Below, in pieces: positions 1-9,180 of a DNA stretch of 27,145 bases. A program made the position numbers and the translations under genes. Origin of the DNA: Mesostigma viride (lineage: Eukaryota > Streptophyta > Mesostigmatophyceae > Mesostigmatales > Mesostigmataceae); NCBI GenBank assembly GCA_009746045.1, contig RPFO01001067.1, positions 1 to 27,145 on the forward strand, in the 5' to 3' direction. The notes beneath the pieces were generated by a model. That model was not told the origin of the DNA. It did not search any database and was given only the letters and a program-made list of their open reading frames with translations. Numbering within the stretch: position 1 is the first letter of the stretch; each line of letters begins with the position of its first letter.

Positions 1-1
1 A

Positions 2-208
2 TTAGGCCTGCGCCATGCGCGCCCGACCTCTCCATGAAAGGGTGGCCTTTCTTGTGCGCCTGGGCACGAATAAATGCCCGTTATGGTACGTTCTTGTATT
101 AAACGTCCTAAGATAGCGCTTTCCTGCTTTCTTACCTCGTTGAGCGTAAGCTTTTTGCCTTCTTTCCGGCCAGATGCAGCCATGAAGTTGCGGGTCCTGG
201 CGCTGCAT
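2..208 (-). other. Duplicated 68-codon open frame, outer left arm
   Basis: A short basic open frame is present in both arms (partner at 25887-26096), starting MQRQDPQL and rich in K and R. The two copies keep the frame, but most base differences between them change the amino acid, so there is no sign of purifying selection. About 70 bases after the ATG both copies keep a GAG-GTAAG string that looks like a splice donor. It could be part of a spliced exon or chance. I do not recognise the protein and do not call it a gene. Confidence 0.15.
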
Positions 209-554
209 CGCTGGATTCCTGGATGTTTTTAAGCAAGTTCGTCTGTGACGTGGCTGGCTTGCTGCAGCGCGTGGCCCACAACCTGTCGGGAAGGTGTAAT
301 GCTTTTATTTCCATGCTTCTCTGAAATTTCTTTTGCTTTATAGACAGTTGTGTTTCGAGGAAATTCACGCGGTCTTCCTAAGCAGCGGCATCATTTTCCC
401 CAGACACTGACGAGCTGGCACCTGTCTCCTAAAGAGAGCGGCTCGTGCTTGTTAGAAAGGAGGCAGTGTGCATTTTGCGGGACACAATGCTTTGGTGGCA
501 CATGCGTCAGGTAGGCTGTTCCAATGGTCTCTTCACCTTTCCCACTGAGTAAAT

Positions 555-575
555 GTTAGCATTTGTCATGCTAAC
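555..575. other. 8-bp hairpin downstream of TATA box (left arm)
   Basis: GTTAGCAT at 555-562 and ATGCTAAC at 568-575 pair perfectly around a 5-base loop. It lies about 50-70 bases downstream of the minus-strand TATA-like box, where the 5' leader of a transcript would be. Confidence 0.5.
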
Positions 576-624
576 CAGAGCAGCTAGCCACAGGTTGGCT
601 GGATAAAAAGTCAGCTTATTTTCT

Positions 625-656
625 CTTTATATACTGCGTGTGTGGTCCTCCACGTG
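625..656 (-). promoter_or_regulatory. Promoter-like G-box plus TATA box (left arm)
   Basis: Read on the minus strand, CACGTG (651-656) is followed 17 bases later by TATATAAAG (625-633). This spacing and order resemble plant-type promoters with a G-box just upstream of the TATA box. Transcription would run outward, toward position 1, starting near 600. The motif pair is preserved in the other arm. Motifs this short occur by chance, so this is a candidate only. Confidence 0.35.
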
Positions 657-707
657 TCCGGCTTGTTGGGCATTTTGGAAGAGGGTTTATAATGTGTTGT
701 TGGGTGG

Positions 708-722
708 AACAACTTGGTTGTT
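708..722. other. 6-bp hairpin with 3-base loop (left arm)
   Basis: AACAAC and GTTGTT flank a 3-base loop (TTG). It lies just upstream of the promoter-like cluster and its mirror copy is at 25371-25385. The surrounding sequence repeats AACAA-type words, reminiscent of the loops in the LTR hairpin series at 17755-17942. Confidence 0.4.
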
Positions 723-788
723 GGCACAAAATCACACATTATTAGCCTGAGATAGGCATGACATATGCTGCTCAGGCGTGTCGTCCTA

Positions 789-824
789 CCAGCCTTGTTG
801 TTAAGGGTAGACTCACAAGGCTGG
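789..824. other. 10-bp perfect hairpin (left arm)
   Basis: CCAGCCTTGT at 789-798 pairs with ACAAGGCTGG at 815-824 around a 16-base loop. It sits about 30 bp outside the minisatellite and is conserved in the other arm at 25269-25304. It could act as RNA or cruciform structure. It is not followed by a T-run, so it does not look like a simple terminator. Confidence 0.6.
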
Positions 825-850
825 CTGTGCCGATGGAGGGGTGGGGCGTG

Positions 851-1860
851 CTAGCCCCCCCCCACACCCACGCATGCATGCTAGCCCACCCCCACACCCA
901 CGCATGCATGCTAGCCCCGGCCCCGGCCCCCCCACACCCACGCATGCATGCTAGCCCCCCCCACACCCACGCATGCATGCTAGCCCACACTCACACCCAC
1001 GCATGCATGCTAGCCCACCCCCACACCCACGCATGCATGCTAGCCCCCCCACACACCCACGCATGCATGCCAGCCCCCCACACACCCACGCATGCATGAC
1101 CGCCCCCCCCACACCCACGCATGCATGCTAGCCCACCCCCACACCCACGCATGCATGCTAGCCCCCCCACACACCCACGCATGGATGCCAGCCCCCACAC
1201 ACACCCACGCATGCATGACAGCCCCCCCACACACCCACGCATGCATGCTAGCCCCCCACACACACCCACGCATGCATGCCAGCCCCCATACACACCCACG
1301 CATGCATGCCAGCCCCCCCCACACTTACGCATGCATGCTAGCCCCCCACACACACCCACGCATGCATGCCAGCCCCCCCCACACCCACGCATGCATGCCA
1401 GCCCCCCCCACACTTACGCATGCATGCTAGCCCCCACACACACCCACGCATGCATGCCAGCCCCCCCCACACCCACGCATGCAGGCTAGCCCCCCACACA
1501 CACCCACGCATGCATGCCAGCCCCCATACACACCCACGCATGCATGCCAGCCCCCCCCCACACTTACGCATGCATGCTAGCCCCCCACACACACCCACGC
1601 ATGCATGCCAGCCCCCCCCCACACCCACGCATGCATGCCAGCCCCCCCCACACTTACGCATGCATGCTAGCCCCCCACACACACCCACGCATGCATGCCA
1701 GCCCCCCCCCACACCCACGCATGCAGGCTAGCCCAACCCCACACCCACGCATGCATGCCAGCCCACCCCCACACCCACACGTGCATGCCAGCCCACCCCC
1801 ACACCCACGCATGCATGCCAGCCCACCCCCACACCCACGCGTGCATGCCAGCCCACCCCT
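851..1860. repeat. C-rich minisatellite, 29-32 bp units (left arm)
   Basis: About 33 head-to-tail units built from CCCACGCATGCATGC, then TAGCC or CAGCC, then a C-run broken by CACA. Period is 30 bp at the outer edge and drifts between 29 and 32. Most units contain CATGCATG. Variant units include CTTACGC instead of CCCACGC, CATGGATG, CATGCAGG and one GC-rich unit at 915-933. The plus strand is C-rich and the minus strand G-rich, so i-motif and G-quadruplex formation are plausible. The alternating purine-pyrimidine ACGCATGCATGC core is prone to Z-DNA. All long frames here come from absent stop codons and are not genes. Confidence 0.95.
915..933. other. GC-rich variant unit with G-quadruplex potential (left)
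   Basis: The minus strand reads G7-CC-G4-CC-G4. With a neighbouring G-run this meets the four-tract pattern for a G-quadruplex. The same unit is at 25161-25179 in the other arm. Confidence 0.45.
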
Positions 1861-2125
1861 AGCTTGAGCGTGCTTGTAAAGTTTTTGCATGGTTTATTAA
1901 AATGAGTGGAATATGTATTTATTGCATTAAATGTTAATTTTATTGATCATGAATGAAAATGGTCAACATTGCCGAAGTGCCCCTAAATTGCTCAATATTG
2001 TGTGCTCAAGAATTCAATGAGGATTGTCATCATGGAAACCCGCACAAATTCACGATTCCGGGCATGCATGTGAAAGTATCAAGAACAATTTTCAATTAAG
2101 AATGGTATCTCATTGTTCCATGAAT
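1861..2125. other. AT-rich spacer between minisatellite and satellite (left)
   Basis: About 265 bp of AT-rich sequence, identical by eye to the inverted copy at 24207-24474. No gene is visible. At about 2015-2040 there is AATGAGGATT followed directly by GTCATCATGG. These are the two ends of a satellite monomer core with the middle missing, in the orientation opposite to the adjoining left array. Confidence 0.7.
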
Positions 2126-3180
2126 CAATATGACTCCATGTACGTAGACAAGCCATGATGACCCCATGGGAGCCTAAATCCTCATCATTAAATACATAAA
2201 TGCCACCCATGTACGTAGACGGGCCATGATGACACCAATGGAGCCTGAATCCTCATCATTAATTACATAAATGCCAACCATGTACATAGACAAGCCATGA
2301 TGACACCATGGGAGCCTGAATCCTCATCATTAAATACATAAATGCCAACCATGTACGTAGGCCAGCCATGATGACACTATGGGAGCCTGAATCCTCATCA
2401 TTAATTTCATACATGCCAACAACACGTAGACGGGCCATAATGACACCACGGGAGCCTGAATCCTCATCATTTATTTTATGAGACATCCATGTACGTAGGC
2501 CAGCCATGATGACACCATGGGAGCCTGAATCCTCCACATTTTTTTTCTGAGACATCCATGTACGTAGGCCAGCCATGATGACACCATGGGAGCCTGAATC
2601 CTCATCATTAAATACATACATGCCATCCATGTACGTAGACAGGCCATGATGACACCATGGGAGCCTGAATCCTCATCATTAATTACATAAATGCCAACCA
2701 TGTACGTAGACGGGCCATGATGACACCATGGGAGCCTGAATCCTCATCATTTTTTTTATGAGACATCCATGTACGTAGGCCAGCCATGATGACACCATGG
2801 GAGCCTGAATCCTCGTCATTTTTTTTTCTTTGACATCCATATACGTAGACGGGCCATGATGACACCATGGGAGCCTGAATCCTCATCATTAATTACATAC
2901 ATGCCATCCATGTACGTAGACGGGCCATGATGACACCATGGGAGCCTGAATCCTCATCATTTACTATTCCTTGACATCCATGTACGTAGGCCAGCCATGG
3001 AGACATTATGGGAGCCTGAATCCTCCTCGTTAATTACATAAATGCCAACCATGTACGTAGACAAGCCATGATGACACCATGGGAGCCTGAATCCTCATCA
3101 TTTACTATTCCTTGACATCCATGTACGTAGACGGGCCATGATGACACCATGGGAGCCTGAATCCTCATCATTAATTACAT
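2126..3180 (-). repeat. Satellite, 15 monomers in minus orientation
   Basis: Fifteen monomers of 70-71 bp, counted by the CCTGAATCCTCATCAT word (first one CCTAAATCC). The monomers are the reverse complement of those in 3190-24202. The seven outermost monomers match the outer end of the right array one by one. Further in, the match is only at family level. Some monomers are more degenerate than usual, such as CTCCACATT at about 2531 and the CATGGAGACATTATG form at about 2995. Confidence 0.95.
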
Positions 3181-3208
3181 GGATGGCATTTATGTATTTA
3201 ATGATGAG
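3158..3208. repeat. Head-to-head switch point of the satellite
   Basis: The minus-orientation array ends with CCTCATCATTAATTACAT (3163-3180). After about a dozen bases, TATGTATTTAATGATGAGG starts the plus-orientation array. The flanks pair with one another almost completely, and family-level complementarity continues for about 1 kb on both sides. This is the only place in the array where orientation changes at full monomer scale. Confidence 0.9.
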
Positions 3209-4748
3209 GATTCAGGCTCCCATGGTGTCTCCATGGCTGGCCTACGTACATGGATGTCAAGGAATAGTAAATGATGAGGATTCAGGCTCCCATGGTGTCA
3301 TCATGGCCTGTCTACGTACATGGATGGCATGTATGTAATTAATGATGAGGATTCAGGCTCCCATGGTGTCATCATGGCTTGTCTACGTACATGGTTGGCA
3401 TTTATGTAATTAATGAGGAGGATTCAGGCTCCCATGGTGTCATCATGGCTTGTCTACGTACATGGTTGGCATTTATGTAATTAATGATGAGGATTCAGGC
3501 TCCCATGGTGTCTCCATGGCTGGCCTACGTACATGGATGTCAAGGAATAGTAAATGAGGAGGATTCAGGCTCCCATGGTGTCATCATGGCCCGTGTACGT
3601 ACATGGATGGCATGTATGTAATTAATGAGGAGGATTCAGGCTCCCATGGTGTCATCATGGCTGGCCTACGTACATGGATGTCAAAGAAAAAGAAATGATG
3701 AGGATTCAGGCTCCCATGGTGTCATCATGGCTGGCCTACGTACATGGATGTCTCATAAAATAAATGATGAGGATTCAGGCTCCCATGGTGTCATCATGGC
3801 TTGTCTACCTACATTGTTGGCATGTATGTAATTAATGATGAGGATTCAGGCTCCCATGGTGTCTCCATGGCTGGCCTACGTACATGAATGGCATTTATGT
3901 AATTAATGATGAGGATTCAGGCTCCCATGGGGTCATCATGGCTTGTCTACGTACATGGTTGGCATTTATGTAATTAACGAGGAGGATTCAGGCTCCCATG
4001 GTGTCTCCATGGCTGGCCTACGTACATGGATGTCAAGGAATAGTAAATGATGAGGATTCAGGCTCCCATGGTGTCATCATGGCCCGTGTACGTACATGGA
4101 TGGCATGTATGTAATTAATGATGAGGATTCAGGCTCCCATGGTGTCATCATGGCCCGTCTACGTACATGGATGTCAAAGAAAAAAAAATGATGAGGATTC
4201 AGGCTCCCATGGTGTCATCATGGCTGGCCTACGTACATGGATGTTTCATAAAAAAAATGATGAGGATTCAGGCTCCCATGGTGTCATCATGGCCCGTCTA
4301 CGTACATGGTTGGCATTTATGTAATTAATGAAGAGGATTCAGGCTCCCATGGTGTCATCATGGCCCGTCTACGTACATGGATGTCAAGGAATAGTAAATG
4401 ATGAGGATTCAGGCTCCCATGGGGTCATCATGGCTTGTCTACGTACATGGTTGGCATTTATGTAATTAACGAGGAGGATTCAGGCTCCATTGGTGTCATC
4501 ATGGCTGGCCTACGTACATGGATGTCAAGGAATAGTAAATGATGAGGATTCAGGCTCCCATGGTGTCATCATGGCTTGTCTACGTACATGGTTGGCATTT
4601 ATGTAATTAATGAGGAGGATTCAGGCTCCCATGGTGTCTCCATGGCTGGCCTACGTACATGGATGGCATTTATGTATTTAATGATGAGGATTCAGGCTCC
4701 CATGGTGTCATCATGGCTTGTCTACCTACATGGTTGGCATTTATGTAA

Positions 4749-4786
4749 CCTGAATCCTCTCATTAAGAAAATGAAGAGGATTCAGG
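4749..4786. repeat. Inverted monomer fragment, 12-bp hairpin (copy 1)
   Basis: CCTGAATCCTCT at 4749-4760 is a reversed piece of the monomer core and pairs perfectly with AGAGGATTCAGG at 4775-4786 around a 14-base loop. It occurs once per higher-order block. Confidence 0.85.
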
Positions 4787-7700
4787 CTCCATTGGTGTCA
4801 TCATGGCTGGCCTACGTACATGGATGTCAAGGAATAGTAAATGATGAGGATTCAGGCTCCCATGGTGTCATCATGGCCCGTCTACGTACATGGATGTCAA
4901 GGAATAGTAAATGATGAGGATTCAGGCTCCCATGGGGTCATCATGGCTTGTCTACGTACATGGTTGGCATTTATGTAATTAACGAGGAGGATTCAGGCTC
5001 CATTGGTGTCATCATGGCTGGCCTACGTACATGGATGTCAAGGAATAGTAAATGATGAGGATTCAGGCTCCCATGGTGTCATCATGGCTTGTCTACGTAC
5101 ATGGTTGGCATTTATGTAATTAATGAGGAGGATTCAGGCTCCCATGGTGTCATCATGGCCCGTCTACGTACATGGATGGCATTTATGTAATTAATGATGA
5201 GGATTCAGGCTCCCATGGGGTCATCATGGCTTGTCTACGTACATGGTTGGCATTTATGTAATTAATGAGGAGGATTCAGGCTCCCATGGTGTCTCCATGG
5301 CTGGCCTACGTACATGGATGTCAAGGAATAGTAAATGATGAGGATTCAGGCTCCCATGGTGTCATCATGGCCTGTCTACGTACATGGATGGCATGTATGT
5401 AATTAATGATGAGGATTCAGGCTCCCATGGTGTCATCATGGCTTGTCTACGTACATGGATGGCATGTATGTAATTAATGATGAGGATTCAGGCTCCATTG
5501 GTGTCATCATGGCTGGCCTACGTATGTACATGGATGTCAAAGAAAAAAAAAATGATGAGGATTCAGGCTCCCATGGTGTCATCATTGCCCGTGTATGTAC
5601 ATGGTTGGCATTTATGTAATTAATGATGAGGATTCAGGCTCCATTGGTGTCATCATTGCCCGTGTATGTACATGGTTGGCATTTATGTATGTAATTAATG
5701 ATGAGGATTCAGGCTCCATTGGTGTCATCATGGCTGGCCTACGTATGTACATGGATGTCAAAGAAAAAAAAATGATGAGGATTCAGGCTCCCATGGTGTC
5801 ATCATGGCCCGTCTACGTACATGGATGTCAAGGAATAGTAAATGATGAGGATTCAGGCTCCCATGGTGTCAGATGTCATGGCCTGTCTACGTACATGGAT
5901 GGCATGTATGTAATTAATGATGAGAATTCAGGCTCCATTGGTGTCATCATGGCTGGCCTACGTATGTACATGGATGTCAAAGAAAAAAAAATGATGAGGA
6001 TTCAGGCTCCCATGGTGTCATCATGGCCCGTCTACGTACATGGATGTCAAGGAATAGTAAATGATGAGGATTCAGGCTCCCATGGTGTCATCATGGCCTG
6101 TCTACGTACATGGATGGCATGTATGTATTTAATGATGAGGATTCAGGCTCCCATGGTGTCATCATGGCTGGCCTACGTACATGGATGTCTCAGAAAAAAA
6201 ATGATGAGGATTCAGGCTCCCATGGTGTCATCATGGCTGGCCTACGTACATGGATGTCAAAGAAAAAAAAATGATGAGGATTCAGGCTCCCGTGGTGTCA
6301 TTATGGCCCGTCTACGTGTTGTTGGCATGTATGAAATTAATGATGAGGATTCAGGCTCCCATAGTGTCATCATGGCTGGCCTACGTACATGGTTGGCATT
6401 TATGTAATTAATGATGAGGATTCAGGCTCCCATGGTGTCATCATTGCCCGTGTATGTACATGGTTGGCATTTATGTAATTAATGATGAGGATTCAGGCTC
6501 CATTGGTGTCATCATGGCCCGTCTACGTACATGGACCGTGGCATTTATGTATTTAATGATGAGGATTCAGGCTCCCATGGGGTCATTGATGATCATGGCA
6601 TTTATGTATGTAATTAATGATGAGGATTCAGGCTCCATTGGTGTCATCATGGCTGGCCTACGTACATGGATGTCAAGGAATAGTAAATGATGAGGATTCA
6701 GGCTCCCATGGTGTCATCATGGCCCGTCTACGTACATGGATGTCAAGGAATAGTAAATGATGAGGATTCAGGCTCCCATGGGGTCATCATGGCTTGTCTA
6801 CGTACATGGTTGGCATTTATGTAATTAACGAGGAGGATTCAGGCTCCATTGGTGTCATCATGGCTGGCCTACGTACATGGATGTCAAGGAATAGTAAATG
6901 ATGAGGATTCAGGCTCCCATGGTGTCATCATGGCTTGTCTACGTACATGGTTGGCATTTATGTAATTAATGAGGAGGATTCAGGCTCCCATGGTGTCATC
7001 ATGGCCCGTCTACGTACATGGATGGCATTTATGTAATTAATGATGAGGATTCAGGCTCCCATGGGGTCATCATGGCTTGTCTACGTACATGGTTGGCATT
7101 TATGTAATTAATGAGGAGGATTCAGGCTCCCATGGTGTCTCCATGGCTGGCCTACGTACATGGATGTCAAGGAATAGTAAATGATGAGGATTCAGGCTCC
7201 CATGGTGTCATCATGGCCTGTCTACGTACATGGATGGCATGTATGTAATTAATGATGAGGATTCAGGCTCCCATGGGGTCATCATGGCTTGTCTACGTAC
7301 ATGGATGGCATGTATGTAATTAATGATGAGGATTCAGGCTCCATTGGTGTCATCATGGCTGGCCTACGTATGTACATGGATGTCAAAGAAAAAAAAATGA
7401 TGAGGATTCAGGCTCCCATGGTGTCATCATTGCCCGTGTATGTACATGGTTCAAGGAATGTAATGATGAGGATTCAGGCTCCATGGTGTCATCATTGCCC
7501 GTGTATGTACATGGTTGGCATTTATGTATGTAATTAATGATGAGGATTCAGGCTCCATTGGTGTCATCATGGCTGGCCTACGTATGTACATGGATGTCAA
7601 AGAAAAAAAAATGATGAGGATTCAGGCTCCCATGGTGTCATCATGGCCCGTCTACGTACATGGATGTCAAGGAATAGTAAATGATGAGGATTCAGGCTCC

Positions 7701-9142
7701 CATGGTGTCATCATGGCCTGTCTACGTACATGGATGGCATGTATGTATTAATGATGAGGATTCAGGCTCCATGGTGTCATCATGGCTGGCCTACGTACAT
7801 GGATGTCAGAAAAAAAATGATGAGGATTCAGGCTCCCATGGTGTCATCATGGCTGGCCTACGTACATGGATGTCAAGAAAAAATGATGAGGATTCAGGCT
7901 CCCATGGTGTCATCATGGCCTGTCTACGTGTTGATGGCATGTATGAATTAATGATGAGGATTCAGGCTCCCATGGTGTCATCATGGCTGGCCTACGTACA
8001 TGGTTGGCATTTATGTAATTAATGATGAGGATTCAGGCTCCCATGGTGTCATCATTGCCCGTGTATGTACATGGTTGGCATTTATGTAATTAATGATGAG
8101 GATTCAGGCTCCATTGGTGTCATCATGGCCCGTCTACGTACATGGACCGTGGCATTTATGTATTTAATGATGAGGATTCAGGCTCCCATGGGGTCATTGA
8201 TGATCATGGCATTTATGTATGTAATTAATGATGAGGATTCAGGCTCCATTGGTGTCATCATGGCTGGCCTACGTATGTACATGGATGTCAAAAAAAAAAT
8301 GATGAGGATTCAGGCTCCCATGGTGTCATCATGGCCCGTCTACGTACATGGATGTCAAGGAATAGTAAATGAGGAGGATTCAGGCTCCCATGGTGTCATC
8401 ATGGCCCGTGTACGTACATGGATGGCATGTATGTAATTAATGAGGAGGATTCAGGCTCCCATGGTGTCATCATGGCTGGCCTACGTACATGGATGTCAAA
8501 GAAAAAGAAATGATGAGGATTCAGGCTCCCATGGTGTCATCATGGCTGGCCTACGTACATGGATGTCTCATAAAATAAATGATGAGGATTCAGGCTCCCA
8601 TGGTGTCATCATGGCTTGTCTACCTACATTGTTGGCATGTATGTAATTAATGATGAGGATTCAGGCTCCCATGGTGTCTCCATGGCTGGCCTACGTACAT
8701 GAATGGCATTTATGTAATTAATGATGAGGATTCAGGCTCCCATGGTGTCATCATGGCCCGTCTACGTACATGGATGGCATTTATGTAATTAATGATGAGG
8801 ATTCAGGCTCCCATGGTGTCATCATGGCTTGTCTACGTACATGGTTGGCATTTATGTAATTAATGAGGAGGATTCAGGCTCCCATGGTGTCATCATGGCC
8901 CGTCTACTTACATGGATGGCATTTATGTAATTAATGATGAGGATTCAGGCTCCCATGGGGTCATCATGGCTTGTCTACGTACATGGTTGGCATTTATGTA
9001 ATTAATGAGGAGGATTCAGGCTCCCATGGTGTCTCCATGGCTGGCCTACGTACATGGATGTCAAGGAATAGTAAATGATGAGGATTCAGGCTCCCATGGT
9101 GTCATCATGGCTTGTCTACCTACATGGTTGGCATTTATGTCA
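4749..9142 (+). repeat. Higher-order repeat block 1 (about 4.39 kb)
   Basis: Blocks are delimited by a rare monomer carrying an inverted fragment (4749, 9143, 13407, 17529). This block also holds two copies of the GGACCGTGGC marker (6534, 8144) and one copy of the CAAAGAAAAAGAAATG marker (about 8497). It is longer than the others and contains an internal duplication of roughly 1.6 kb (the two GGACCGTGGC markers). Confidence 0.75.
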
Positions 9143-9180
9143 CCTGAATCCTCTCATTAAGAAAATGAAGAGGATTCAGG
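9143..9180. repeat. Inverted monomer fragment, 12-bp hairpin (copy 2)
   Basis: Same 12-bp stem and loop as at 4749. The preceding base word is GTCA rather than GTAA, a private change of this copy. Confidence 0.85.

Larger units (their letters stand above)
286..850. other. Unique inner segment of left arm, no gene seen
   Basis: About 565 bp of mixed-composition sequence, identical by eye to 25244-25815 in inverted orientation except for a 1-base indel near 357. It holds the promoter-like cluster at 625-656 and three perfect hairpins, described separately. The longest frame reading leftward from 368 is broken in the other arm by that indel and by loss of its ATG (GTG there), so it is not conserved. 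No protein family is recognisable. Confidence 0.6.
1..2627 (+). repeat. Left arm of long inverted repeat
   Basis: The reverse complement of this stretch reappears at about 23636-26095. The shared order is outer segment, unique promoter-like segment, minisatellite, AT-rich spacer, then about seven satellite monomers. From about 286 to 850 and from 1861 to 2125 the two arms look identical apart from a 1-base indel near 357. Positions 1-285 are clearly diverged, with substitutions and small indels. The minisatellite is about 240 bp longer here than in the right arm. Homology reaches the first base of the window, so the true outer end of the repeat is not visible. Confidence 0.95.

Noticed and set aside
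991-1489. Long His/Pro-rich and Gly/Cys-rich frames on both strands of the minisatellites (also 24444-25252)
   Set aside because: All frames lack stops because the unit has none. Several overlapping frames on both strands are equally open, and unit length varies without regard to codons.
5595-6407. A 270-codon open frame, repeated at 22415-23227, with periodic NDEDSGSHGV-like and MMRIQAPMV-like blocks
   Set aside because: It arises from satellite monomers whose lengths happen to keep the frame open. Neighbouring blocks break it by 1-base changes, the frame shifts between phases, and both strands show similar frames.
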